The position numbers were made by a program, and so were the translations under genes. Of a stretch of DNA of 64,000 nt, positions 8,524 to 16,982 are shown piece by piece. The notes below the pieces were generated by a model. It saw nothing but the letters and a program-made list of their open reading frames with translations, ran no database searches and was not told the origin of the DNA. How positions within the stretch are numbered: the first letter of the stretch is position 1; each line of letters starts with the position of its first letter. The stretch is from NCBI RefSeq assembly GCF_001426665.1, contig NZ_LMEY01000030.1:62725-126724 (forward strand), read 5' to 3'. The DNA is from Rhizobium sp. Root1334 (GTDB lineage Bacteria; Pseudomonadota; Alphaproteobacteria; Rhizobiales; Rhizobiaceae).

Positions 8524-9306
8524 TCAGGCGCGATGCGTGAGGTCGGTGAGATAGGTATTTTCGGTTTTCGAGACCTGAAAATCGGCAGGGTTGATGCTCG
8601 TGAGCATCAAGGCCTCGCCGTGTGGAAGTGCCTTTGCCAGCAGACTGCCATCGGGTGCTGCGATCCGCGACGATCCGGCGAATGTAAATCGGTCATCCGC
8701 ACCGTGATGATTGATGTAGGCGACGAAAACCTGATTTTCGAAGGCGCGTGTCTGGATCATGTGATCGGCAATGAAGGTACCGGAGTAACCGGCCGGCAAC
8801 GCCGTCGGCACCAGCACCGCATCCGCCCCCGCCAAGGCAAGACGGCGGACATTTTCCGGGAACTCGACATCGTAGCAGATCAGCATGCCGCATTTGACAC
8901 CACGGTGATCGAACAGGACGGTGCCCGGTTCGGGAGCCGCAAACAGCCCCCGCTCGTAATCACCATAAAGATTGGACTTGCGATAGATGACGGGGGCCGC
9001 CGGACCATCCACATAAACGGCACTGTTGAAGACCGTGCCCTCTGCCCTCTCGGCGAAACCTGCAATGATCGCGATGCCAAGCTCCGTCGAGATCGACTGC
9101 AACCGCCGTACCAGAGGTCCGTCCACCGGCTCCGCCAGTTCGCGAATTATATCACCGGCGCCGTAGCCGGTAAGCCCGAGTTCGGGCGTGATCAGCAGGC
9201 TTGCACCTTTGGCCGCCGCGTCCCGCGCCGCCTGTTCGATGCGGGTGAGATTGGCGGCGATATCGCCGCTTTCCGATTTCATCTGCAAAGCGGCGATGGT
9301 GATCAT
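8524..9306 (-). CDS. Carbon-nitrogen hydrolase (nitrilase superfamily amidase)
   Basis: This 260-residue protein has the Glu-Lys-Cys catalytic triad of the nitrilase superfamily: Glu42 in TPELGLTGYG, Lys110 in YRKSNLYGDYE and Cys144 in LICYDVEFPE. The length fits aliphatic amidases and N-carbamoyl-putrescine or omega-amidase-like members. It is the last gene of the operon that begins with an agmatinase-family gene and overlaps the preceding permease by 4 nt. A role in hydrolysing an amide or carbamoyl product of imported guanidino or polyamine compounds is inferred, for example 4-guanidinobutyramide or N-carbamoylputrescine; the sequence alone does not choose between them. Confidence 0.84.
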   Translation of the reverse strand: MITIAALQMKSESGDIAANLTRIEQAARDAAAKGASLLITPELGLTGYGAGDIIRELAEPVDGPLVRRLQSISTELGIAIIAGFAERAEGTVFNSAVYVDGPAAPVIYRKSNLYGDYERGLFAAPEPGTVLFDHRGVKCGMLICYDVEFPENVRRLALAGADAVLVPTALPAGYSGTFIADHMIQTRAFENQVFVAYINHHGADDRFTFAGSSRIAAPDGSLLAKALPHGEALMLTSINPADFQVSKTENTYLTDLTHRA

Positions 9307-10103
9307 GTGTCGTCCGATGACATGGCGCCGAGCAGTTTTGGCAGATCGCCGAACCGCGCGACAAGGGAGAAGATGATGGCGGCGGTCGCCACGAACAGGA
9401 TCGTCACGGATGCCATGGTCGGCGTGTAGCCATAGCGCAGGGCATTAAAGATCTTGATCGGCAGCGTTTCCATGGTGAAGCCGACGGTCATGTAGGCAAC
9501 GATATATTCGTTGAGCGACAGCACGAAGGCAAAGGCATAACCCGACACGATATAGGGCAGGATCAGCGGCAGCACGACCGTGCGGAAGATCGTCTTGTCA
9601 TCGGCGCCCATGGTTGCGGCGGCCTCGACCAGCGAGCGGTCGATCGCGGTAAAACCGAGCGACAAGGTCACCAGCGGCAGCGTCACGAAGAAGATCGCGT
9701 GGCTGACGACGGCCGTCCACGGCTGGCCGTAAAAACCGGTCGTCGCCCAGAACGTCAAAAGGCCAAGGGCTGTGATCACAGGCGGCAGCGTAAACGGCGC
9801 GATGCCAAGAAGCTGAAAGATGTTCGCCCAAGGCGCGATCCGCCGCCAGAGAAACCAGGCGAGCGGCAAGGCGATCGCAACGGCCAGAGCCGCCGACAGG
9901 ATGGCGAGCGTCAGCGAGGCAAACAGGGCGTTGCGCCACTCCGGATTGAGGAAGATTTCGCCGTACCAGGACAACGAAAACCCCTTCGGCGGGAAGGCCA
10001 GCGTCTGCTTGGCGTTCACCGACACACCGGCAACGACGATCATCGGCAAGGCCAGAAACAGGCCGATCAGGAAGAAATAGACTTTGCTGAGCGCACCGGT
10101 CAT
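9303..10103 (-). CDS. ABC transporter permease, PotC type
   Basis: This 266-residue inner-membrane permease has about six predicted helices and an EAA-type loop (EAAATMGADDKTIFRTVVLP) for contact with the ATPase. The sequence fits the second permease of spermidine/putrescine-class importers. It overlaps the preceding permease and the following amidase by 4 nt each. With the ATPase at 10951 and the binding protein at 12142 it makes a complete type I importer. Confidence 0.87.
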   Translation of the reverse strand: MTGALSKVYFFLIGLFLALPMIVVAGVSVNAKQTLAFPPKGFSLSWYGEIFLNPEWRNALFASLTLAILSAALAVAIALPLAWFLWRRIAPWANIFQLLGIAPFTLPPVITALGLLTFWATTGFYGQPWTAVVSHAIFFVTLPLVTLSLGFTAIDRSLVEAAATMGADDKTIFRTVVLPLILPYIVSGYAFAFVLSLNEYIVAYMTVGFTMETLPIKIFNALRYGYTPTMASVTILFVATAAIIFSLVARFGDLPKLLGAMSSDDT

Positions 10104-10954
10104 GCGGCTTCTCCCTTGCGTCCGGCAAGAACCGTTAACGCAACAAGGCCGAGCGTCACCAGCACCAGGAACACCGCCATTGCTGCCGCAAAGGGCATGT
10201 TCGACTGGTAGATCGCCTGATCGGTGATCAGCACCGACAGCGTCCAGTGCTGCGGCCGGCCGAGAAGCTGCGGCAGGAGGTAAGACCCGAGCGCGAAGAT
10301 GAAGACCATGATCAGTGTTGCGGTAATGGTGTTGCGCAGCGCCGGAACGACGACCGTGAAGAACGCCTTGATTGGCGAAGCGCCCAGCGTGCGGGCCGCT
10401 TCGGTCAGGGTCGGGTCAAGCCGCACGAGGGCCGGATACAGCACCAGGACGGTGTAGGGAAAGGCCTGATAGACCATGCCGGTCAACACCGCTCCGAAAC
10501 TCGGCAAAAGAGCTTTCGCCTCGCTCATGATACCCGCCATGACGAGCAGGTTGGTAATCCCGGCAGTCCGCGAAAACAGCGTCGACCACGCAAAGCCGAT
10601 GATGACTTCCGACAGCGACAGAACCGAGAGCAAAGCCACCAGCCAGACGATCTGCACTTTCCGCGTCATGCGGGTCAGAAGATAGGTGAAGGGAACGGCA
10701 AGCAAGACGCAGCAGATCGCCACCGTCACCGCCAGCATCAGCGAGAAGCCGAGCACGTTGGCAAAGAACAGGCTGAGAAAGCGCTCATAATTGGCGAACT
10801 GGAAGGCAGGTACATAGAAGCCGCCCTGCTGGCGCTGGAAGAACGAGACGGCAATCATCGTCGCGAACGGCACGACGAAAAAAACGATCAGCATCATCGC
10901 CGGGAAGAACAACGGGCCGTAATCGCTAAGTTTTTGCGGGGCTTCGCGTCTCAT
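10100..10954 (-). CDS. ABC transporter permease, PotB type
   Basis: This 284-residue permease has about six hydrophobic segments and an EAARTLGASPIKAFFTVVLP-like EAA loop near residue 200. It is the first permease of the PotABCD-type importer and pairs with the 266-residue permease downstream. Overlaps of 4 nt on both sides indicate translational coupling. Confidence 0.87.
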   Translation of the reverse strand: MRREAPQKLSDYGPLFFPAMMLIVFFVVPFATMIAVSFFQRQQGGFYVPAFQFANYERFLSLFFANVLGFSLMLAVTVAICCVLLAVPFTYLLTRMTRKVQIVWLVALLSVLSLSEVIIGFAWSTLFSRTAGITNLLVMAGIMSEAKALLPSFGAVLTGMVYQAFPYTVLVLYPALVRLDPTLTEAARTLGASPIKAFFTVVVPALRNTITATLIMVFIFALGSYLLPQLLGRPQHWTLSVLITDQAIYQSNMPFAAAMAVFLVLVTLGLVALTVLAGRKGEAA

Positions 10955-11988
10955 TTGGCCAGCACCACGCAGACGTCCGGCAAAAGCACCACGCCGACCG
11001 GCTGACCGACGGTGACATCGGGGCGGGCGCGCGGCGTCGAGACTGCAACGAGCTGACGGCCGGCAATATCCACAAAGGTTTCGATCGTGCCGCCGAGATC
11101 GCGCACGAAGGTGACGGTGCCGGACAGCGCGCCATTGCCGGGTGCCGTCAGATGCACGTCTTCCGGCCGGATCGACAGCGTCGCTTTGCGGACACCTCCC
11201 CCGAGAGAAACGCCGGACACCGGCTGGCCAAGAACGGTGACGCCACCAGTGCTGTCGGCTTCCGCCTCGAGAAGATTGGTCGAGCCGATGAAGTCGGCAA
11301 CGAACGTGTCGGCCGGACGGCGATAGATCTCGATGGGCGAAGCGGCCTGGCGGATTTCGCCGCCCTTCATGACGACCACCGTATCGGCCATGGTCATCGC
11401 TTCGCGCTGGTCATGGGTGACGACGATGGTGGTGATGCCGAGCTTCTGCTGCAGCTGGCGCAATTCTACCTGCATCGCTTCGCGCAGCTTAGCGTCGAGC
11501 GCCGACAGCGGCTCGTCGAGCAGGAAGAGTTTGGGCGAGATCGACAGTGCCCGGGCGATCGCGACGCGCTGGCGCTGGCCACCGGAGAGTTTTGCTACCG
11601 GCCGGTCGGCATAGCCGGAAAGGTGGATCATCGACAGAAGCTCATCGACACGCTTCTTCTGATCTTCCTTCGGCACGCCGCGAATGCGCAAGGGGTAAGC
11701 GATGTTCTCGCCGACGGTCAGGTGCGGAAACAACGCCAGCGACTGGAACACCATGCCGAGATTGCGCTTGTGCGTTGGAACATGGGTGATGTCTTCGCCG
11801 TCAAGCCGGATCGCGCCGCCGGTCGGCAGGTCGAGGCCGGCGATCATCCTGAGCAGCGTGGTCTTGCCGCACCCGGACGGTCCGAGCATGCAGACGAACG
11901 TGCCATGCGGCACCGTCAACTCGACATTGTTGACCGCGGTGAAAGTCCCGAATTCCTTCGTGACATTGTTGAGGGCGAGGCCTGACAT
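10951..11988 (-). CDS. ABC transporter ATP-binding protein, PotA type
   Basis: This 345-residue ATPase has Walker A GPSGCGKTT, the Q-loop in VFQSLALFPH, signature LSGGQRQRVAIARAL, Walker B FLLDEP, D-loop SALD and switch His in VTHDQREA, all canonical. A C-terminal TOBE-type domain (about residues 260-345) is typical of the MalK/PotA group. It is the only ATPase gene in the operon, although the operon also encodes an amino-acid-type permease pair. A mosaic repeat separates it from the binding-protein gene upstream. Confidence 0.9.
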   Translation of the reverse strand: MSGLALNNVTKEFGTFTAVNNVELTVPHGTFVCMLGPSGCGKTTLLRMIAGLDLPTGGAIRLDGEDITHVPTHKRNLGMVFQSLALFPHLTVGENIAYPLRIRGVPKEDQKKRVDELLSMIHLSGYADRPVAKLSGGQRQRVAIARALSISPKLFLLDEPLSALDAKLREAMQVELRQLQQKLGITTIVVTHDQREAMTMADTVVVMKGGEIRQAASPIEIYRRPADTFVADFIGSTNLLEAEADSTGGVTVLGQPVSGVSLGGGVRKATLSIRPEDVHLTAPGNGALSGTVTFVRDLGGTIETFVDIAGRQLVAVSTPRARPDVTVGQPVGVVLLPDVCVVLAK

Positions 11989-12022
11989 TGTTTTTGCTTC
12001 TCAAACATGGTGGTTAGAAAAG

Positions 12023-12132
12023 CCCCTCACCTAACCCTCTCCCCGCAGGCGGGGAGAGGGGATGACGGAGCACTCCGCATATCCCTTCTCCCCGTAAACG
12101 GGGAGAAGGTGGCCGAAGGCCGGATAAGGGGC
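12023..12132. repeat. Rhizobial intergenic mosaic repeat (copy a)
   Basis: Two strong hairpins lie side by side: CCCTCTCCCCGC with its complement (12035-12060), then CCTTCTCCCCGT with its complement. They are bounded by CCCCTCAC and AAGGGGC ends, as in rhizobial RIME-like elements. The copy fills the gap between the PotD-type binding protein gene and its ATPase. Confidence 0.85.
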
Positions 12133-12141
12133 TTTCCCCCT

Positions 12142-13233
12142 TCAACCGACGATCAGTTCGGTCCATTTCTGGTTCAGCCAATCCGACTTCGTCTGGTAGA
12201 GATCGTAGCGCGGAATGATCGGCTCGATGTCGGACGAAACGGCTGCGAATTCCGCATCCGTCAGGTCCATCAGCTCGCGCTTCACCGTCGGCGACGTGCC
12301 GACCTTGCGCGACAGCAATGCCTGGATCGATGGCTGGCTCATGTAATCGATGAAGACATGTGCTTCCTCGACCTTCGTCGATGCGCGCGACAGCGCCCAG
12401 CAACCCGAGTCCTGAATGCCGCCTTCCTTCGGGAAGGTCGAGCGGACAGGATTGCCATCGGCAGCGGCAAGGCCGGTGACGTCATGGTAATACTGGCCCA
12501 TCGGGATTTCGCCCGATTTCAGCGCCTGCTCGAACTGGGCTTCATCACGATACCAGAGGCGAACGTTCGGCTTGACCTCGGCCAGCTTGTCGAACGCCTT
12601 CTGCACGCCTTCTTCGGTATCGAGCGCATTGGTGCCGCCGAAGAACGTCTTCGCCGTCACTTCGAGCAGGAACGAGTTGGACACGAGCGCAAGAAGGCCG
12701 AGCTTGTCGGCGTTTGCCGGGTCCCAGAATGCCTGCCAGGATGTCGGGGCTTCCTTGTAGACGTCGGTATTGGTGACAAGCGTGATGTACCAGGAAACGG
12801 CACCGATACCGGCAACACGGCCGTCTGGATACTTGTTGACAAAGCGGTCGATCAGGTTGGAGCCGTTCTTGATCTTGGCCATGTCGAGCGGCGCCCAGAG
12901 ATCGGTCGCCTGGCCCTTCAACATCGCCACCTGCGACATCATCGAGACGTCGGCCGGAGCCTGACCCGCCTTGGCGGCCTGGTCCAGCTGAACCAGCCAG
13001 GCTTCACCGGTCGGCTCGGCAATCGCTTCAACGGCAATGCCGGTTGCCTTGGTGAAGTCCGGGAAGATGTTCTTGTCGAACGAATCCTTGAAATAACCGC
13101 CGTAGACGCCGACCTTCAGCGACTTGTCCTGCGCACGCAGGATCGACGGCATCGCCAGCATCGATGCACCGGCAAGACCGGCGCCGAGTACGGCACGCCG
13201 GCCGATGGGCTGCTTGAGAAAATCTGTCATCAT
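12142..13233 (-). CDS. Extracellular solute-binding protein, PotD/PotF type
   Basis: The 363-residue periplasmic protein starts with a twin-arginine-like signal (GRRAVLGAG, Arg12-Arg13) followed by a hydrophobic segment and an AQD cleavage region, suggesting Tat export. The mature part has the bilobal spermidine/putrescine-type fold signatures (VGVYGGYFKDSF, YDLYQTKSDW near the end). It should deliver a polyamine-like or guanidino cation to the permeases at 9303-10954. The gene lies 90 nt after the amino-acid-type permease genes and is followed by a mosaic repeat. Two adjacent ATGs are possible starts. Confidence 0.87.
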   Translation of the reverse strand: MMTDFLKQPIGRRAVLGAGLAGASMLAMPSILRAQDKSLKVGVYGGYFKDSFDKNIFPDFTKATGIAVEAIAEPTGEAWLVQLDQAAKAGQAPADVSMMSQVAMLKGQATDLWAPLDMAKIKNGSNLIDRFVNKYPDGRVAGIGAVSWYITLVTNTDVYKEAPTSWQAFWDPANADKLGLLALVSNSFLLEVTAKTFFGGTNALDTEEGVQKAFDKLAEVKPNVRLWYRDEAQFEQALKSGEIPMGQYYHDVTGLAAADGNPVRSTFPKEGGIQDSGCWALSRASTKVEEAHVFIDYMSQPSIQALLSRKVGTSPTVKRELMDLTDAEFAAVSSDIEPIIPRYDLYQTKSDWLNQKWTELIVG

Positions 13234-13323
13234 GGTTCTCCTGTTTATGCCGGTGCCGCTTTTGTGGCTTCCGGTCTGTTCCCAAGTTTTGGTCCGGCTT
13301 GCAAGCCCCGGACCATGGTTTGA

Positions 13324-13971
13324 TCAGTGTTTTAAAGCACGAAGTTCGAGCATCTTTGCGTAACGCGTCAGCGGAAAGCACAATGCGAAATAGATCAGCG
13401 CCACAAAGCCATAAACCTTGAACGGTTCGAAGGTCGCATTGTTGATCGCATTCGACGTTCTGACCAGCTCCTCAAAGCCGATAATCGATGTCAGCGCGGT
13501 GCTCTTGATCAGCTGCACCAAAAAACCGACCGTCGGCGCCCGCGTCATCGCAAAGGCCTGCGGCAGGATGATCAGCCGCAATTGCTTCAGATAATGCAGG
13601 CCAAGGCTGCCTCCGGCATCCCATTGCCCGACCGGCACCGCCTGCACACCCCCACGCCAGATTTCCGCCAGGAACGCGCTTGCGCAGAGTGTCAGGCCCA
13701 GCACCGCCGCCGTCCAGGGTTCGATACGCAAGCCCAGCAGCGGCAGGCCAAAAAACAGCAGGAACAGCTGCATCAGAAGCGGCGTGCCTTGAAACAGGCC
13801 GATGTAATATTCGGCAAACCGCTGCACCCAGAGCCGCTTGGAAATGCGCATGAACAGGATCAGCAAGCCGACGATGGTGCCGCCTGCGAAGGCAACGGCG
13901 GACAACAGGATCGTCCAGCGCGCCGCCAGCAGAAGATTGCGGATGATGTCCCAGAGGGTGAATTCAATCAC
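13324..13971 (-). CDS. Polar amino-acid ABC transporter permease (HisM/GlnP family)
   Basis: This 215-residue permease with about five hydrophobic segments has the HisMQ-type region FQGTPLLMQLF and a conserved EIWRGGVQAVPVGQWDAGGSLG loop. It overlaps the other HisMQ-type permease by 4 nt. No GlnQ/HisP-type ATPase gene accompanies the pair in this operon. Confidence 0.87.
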   Translation of the reverse strand: MIEFTLWDIIRNLLLAARWTILLSAVAFAGGTIVGLLILFMRISKRLWVQRFAEYYIGLFQGTPLLMQLFLLFFGLPLLGLRIEPWTAAVLGLTLCASAFLAEIWRGGVQAVPVGQWDAGGSLGLHYLKQLRLIILPQAFAMTRAPTVGFLVQLIKSTALTSIIGFEELVRTSNAINNATFEPFKVYGFVALIYFALCFPLTRYAKMLELRALKH

Positions 13972-14636
13972 GACACGCCTCCGGAGAGGAAGCGGTTACC
14001 GCCGGCGACAAGCAGGCGGCGAAGGCCGATACTCATGGCGAGATAAACCAGCGTGATGACGAAATAGGTCTCGAACGCGCGGAATGTCCGGGCTTGCAGC
14101 AGATCCGCCTCATAGGTCAGTTCGCGCACGGCGATCTGCGAGACCACGGCCGATTCCAGCATCATGATGACGATCTGGCTGGTCAGCGCCGGATAGATCA
14201 CCTTCAGCGCCTGCGGCAGCACGATCTTGATGAACACCAGGCGCGGCCGCAGACCGAGCGCAAGTGCCGCCTCGCGCTGCCCTTTCGGTACCGCGTCAAG
14301 ACCGGCACCGACGATCTCCGTCGTATAGGCCGTCATGTTCAAGGTCATCGCAAGAATGGCGGCGGCTACCGGATCAAGGCGAATGCCAAGACTTGGCAGC
14401 CCGAAGAAGATGAAGAACAATTGCACCAGAAACGGCGTGTTGCGGATGAGCTCGACATAACCGGCGATCGCGCGGCGCAGCCACGCATGACGGCTGCGAC
14501 GTCCTGCGGCACCCAAAACGCTGAGCACGATGCCGGCAACAGCCGACACCGCGATCAGGAAAAGCGTCATGGCCGCGCCGCTGGCGATCAGCGAAACCGC
14601 ATCGCCCAGCCAGCCAAAATCGAGCACATAGCCCAA
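13968..14636 (-). CDS. Polar amino-acid ABC transporter permease (HisQ/GlnP family)
   Basis: This 222-residue permease has the IRNTPFLVQLFF motif and the EIVGAGLDAVPKGQREAALALG loop of the HisMQ family. Its start lies 4 nt after the binding-protein stop, and its stop overlaps the partner permease. Together they should import an amino acid, opine or guanidino compound. Confidence 0.88.
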   Translation of the reverse strand: MGYVLDFGWLGDAVSLIASGAAMTLFLIAVSAVAGIVLSVLGAAGRRSRHAWLRRAIAGYVELIRNTPFLVQLFFIFFGLPSLGIRLDPVAAAILAMTLNMTAYTTEIVGAGLDAVPKGQREAALALGLRPRLVFIKIVLPQALKVIYPALTSQIVIMMLESAVVSQIAVRELTYEADLLQARTFRAFETYFVITLVYLAMSIGLRRLLVAGGNRFLSGGVS

Positions 14637-14640
14637 AGGA

Positions 14641-15447
14641 TCAATCCTTCAGGTTTTCAGGATTGAGCGGCACTTTCAGCCATGCTTCCGAACTTGCATT
14701 CAGCTTGCCGTCGGCCAGCATCTTGGCAACCGCATCGTTGATCGCCGTCTTCAGGCGGTCTTCGCCCTTGTTCAGCGCCAGATGCGAGGGCGAGGTCAGA
14801 AGCTGAAACTTCTGTTCCGGCTTCAGGGCTTCCTGACGGGCCAAAACCTGGGCACCGACGTCATTGCCGACCACCATCAGTTCGGTCTGGCCGGAGATGA
14901 AGGCCTGGATCACCGAGTTATAGTTGTCGAAACGCTTGATATCGGCATCCTTGGGGGCTGCTTCCGTCAGCGAGGTGTCTTCCAGCGTGCCGCGGTTGAC
15001 CGCGATGCTCTTGCCGGCAAGATCTTCCTTGCCTTTCACTTCCGTTGCAGCCGGGCCGATCACGGCGATGTAGTATGGCGCATAGGCGGCTGCGAAATCG
15101 ATGACTTCGGCGCGTTCCTTGCTGAAGCCGACGCTGACCAGCATATCGACGCGCTTTTCGGTGAGGTACGGAATGCGGTTCTGACCGGTGACCGGCACCG
15201 GATTGAGCTTCACTTTCAGGCTGTCGGCGATGTATTGCGCGACGTCGATATCATAGCCCTTGAGGCTCATATCGGCGCTGGCCGAGGAAAAAGGCGGGAA
15301 ATCGGCGAAGACACCGACGTTGAGCACGCCAGCTTTGGTGATGTCGTCGATGGCATCGGCATTGGCAGCCGATGCGAAGCCGAGAACAGCGCCGCTGAGC
15401 ATCAGGGCGGCGGTCAGGCCGGATTTGAAAGTCGAGAGTTTGGCCAT
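14641..15447 (-). CDS. Amino-acid ABC transporter substrate-binding protein
   Basis: This 268-residue family-3 solute-binding protein has a Sec signal peptide (MAKLSTFKSG... cleaved near ASAANA) and the mature N-terminus GVLNVGVFADFPPFS. The family-3 signature region (KGYDIDVAQYIAD) follows. The chosen ATG has AGGGGAA at a good distance; the frame stays open further upstream only through the intergenic repeat. It stands directly before the two HisMQ-type permeases and after the agmatinase-family gene, so an arginine-related or guanidino ligand is a reasonable inference. Confidence 0.88.
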   Translation of the reverse strand: MAKLSTFKSGLTAALMLSGAVLGFASAANADAIDDITKAGVLNVGVFADFPPFSSASADMSLKGYDIDVAQYIADSLKVKLNPVPVTGQNRIPYLTEKRVDMLVSVGFSKERAEVIDFAAAYAPYYIAVIGPAATEVKGKEDLAGKSIAVNRGTLEDTSLTEAAPKDADIKRFDNYNSVIQAFISGQTELMVVGNDVGAQVLARQEALKPEQKFQLLTSPSHLALNKGEDRLKTAINDAVAKMLADGKLNASSEAWLKVPLNPENLKD

Positions 15448-15504
15448 TGTATTCCCCTTTGTGATTTTTGTTTGCAATAGGCACGGCTGAGTGTGTGGCG
15501 TCTG

Positions 15505-15673
15505 CCCCTCACCCCATAATCGGGACGAGGGAAATGTTGGTTGCTGCCTCTTCTCCCCAGCGGGGAGAAGTGCCGAGCGTATGCGAGGCGATGAGGGGCC
15601 GCGCATCGAGTATCGAGCGGGCCGCCCCCTCATCCGGCCCTTTGGGCCACCTTCTCCCCGCAGGGGAGAAGGG
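15505..15673. repeat. Rhizobial intergenic mosaic repeat (copy b)
   Basis: A block of CTTCTCCCCAGCGGGGAGAAG-type hairpin units, a GAGGCGATGAGGGG segment and CCCTCATCCGGCCC...CCTTCTCCCCGCAGGGGAGAAG. It lies between the agmatinase-family gene and the binding protein gene. Confidence 0.85.
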
Positions 15674-15681
15674 AAACGTCT

Positions 15682-16743
15682 CTAATCCCGCGTGCCGTTG
15701 ACGAACGGGCTGAACACCATCAGGCTCAGGATCTCGAACAGGACCTGCGAGCCAACATGCGCGGTATTGGTGGTCGAATCGTATTGCGGCGCCACCTCGA
15801 CGACATCGCCGCCGACCAGATTGAGACCCTTCAAGCCACGGATCAGCTCCAGCACTTCGCGGGTGGTGAGACCACCGATCTCCGGCGTACCGGTGCCCGG
15901 CGCAAAACTCGGATCGACGCTGTCGATGTCGAAGGAGAGATAAGTCGGACCATCGCCGACGATCTTCTTCGCCTTCTCGATGATCGCCGGAATGCCCATG
16001 CCGGTCACTTCCTCGGCATGAACAACGGTCATGCCGGACTCGTAGGAGAACTCCCACAGATATTCCGAGGAACCACGGATACCGATCTGGATCGTCCGGG
16101 TCGGATCGAGCACTCCGTCGAGCACTGCGTTGCGGAACGGCCCACCATGGTGGAACTTGGTCAGATCGTAGGCGCCGCCGGTGTCGCAATGAGCGTCGAT
16201 ATGAATCATGCCGACCGGGCGCTTCTTGCCGACGGCCTTCAGGATCGGATGACTGACCGAATGGTCGCCGCCGACAGAAAGAGGAACCACACCGGCATCG
16301 ACGATCTGGTTGATGCGCTTTTCGATGTCGTCATGGCTGAGTTCCAGCCGGTAGCGGCTCTGGAACGGCACGTCGCCAATATCGGCGACGCGCAGGTCAT
16401 GCACCGGCGCGCAGCCGAGAACGTGGTTGTAAGGACCGATGCGCTCGATCGTGCGCATGGCGCGCGGCCCGAAACGCGAACCCGGACGATTGGTGACACC
16501 GAGATCCATCGGCACGCCGACGATGGCGACCTGAAGATTGCCGAAATCCGGCTCATTGGCATCAACAGGCATATGCGGCGCCATCAGGAAGGTCGGAACG
16601 CCCGAGTAAGGCGCAAGACGGGTGCCGTTCTTGGAGAAGATCTTGTCGGCCACCTTGCGGAAGGTCGGATCGAACATCTCGCCGCCATGGGCTTCGCCGT
16701 ACTTCGCCTTCAGTTCGTTGAGCTTGCTGTCATCCCACGCCAT
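15682..16743 (-). CDS. speB: Agmatinase/guanidinobutyrase-family ureohydrolase
   Basis: This 353-residue enzyme has all binuclear manganese ligands of the arginase/agmatinase family: His161 in GGDHSV, Asp183, His185 and Asp187 in HIDAHCD, and Asp272 and Asp274 in FDIDSVDP. It should release urea from agmatine, 4-guanidinobutyrate or a similar guanidino compound. The ATG at 16743 begins the family-like MAWDDSKLNELK; the frame remains open upstream but that part shows no homology and crosses the promoter region. It heads the import operon and is divergent from a LysR gene, an arrangement known for guanidinobutyrase loci. The exact substrate is not decided by motifs. Confidence 0.86.
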   Translation of the reverse strand: MAWDDSKLNELKAKYGEAHGGEMFDPTFRKVADKIFSKNGTRLAPYSGVPTFLMAPHMPVDANEPDFGNLQVAIVGVPMDLGVTNRPGSRFGPRAMRTIERIGPYNHVLGCAPVHDLRVADIGDVPFQSRYRLELSHDDIEKRINQIVDAGVVPLSVGGDHSVSHPILKAVGKKRPVGMIHIDAHCDTGGAYDLTKFHHGGPFRNAVLDGVLDPTRTIQIGIRGSSEYLWEFSYESGMTVVHAEEVTGMGIPAIIEKAKKIVGDGPTYLSFDIDSVDPSFAPGTGTPEIGGLTTREVLELIRGLKGLNLVGGDVVEVAPQYDSTTNTAHVGSQVLFEILSLMVFSPFVNGTRD

Positions 16744-16916
16744 GTCCGCTTGACCTTCTGTTGGGCCTGGAAGACGTGCGATTTTTGGGCGAGTTGGCGA
16801 GCGTAAAATGAGACTGCTCGTGGCGCCTAAAGCCGGAAAACCGCCGTTGTTTGCCAGCGATGGTACCGGATGCATGTTCCCCAGGCTTTTGCCTTTGTTG
16901 ATCTCATTAGGAAACA

Positions 16917-16936
16917 AATTGATTGGAAAATCAATT
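16917..16936. promoter_or_regulatory. Inverted repeat between the ureohydrolase and LysR genes
   Basis: AATTGATT and AATCAATT are perfect 8-bp arms around GGAA, 46 nt before the LysR start and 173 nt before the ureohydrolase start. It is the clearest symmetric site in the AT-rich divergent promoter region and is a candidate target of the LysR regulator. Confidence 0.45.
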
Positions 16937-16982
16937 GACATTGTTATAGCTTTTGATGTGAGAAAAACTAACATCGATTTCG

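Noticed and set aside
16919-16934. TTGAT...ATCAA as an FNR/anaerobox, given the Crp/Fnr gene in the window.
   Set aside because: The half-sites are separated by six bases, while the FNR consensus needs four, so helical phasing is wrong.
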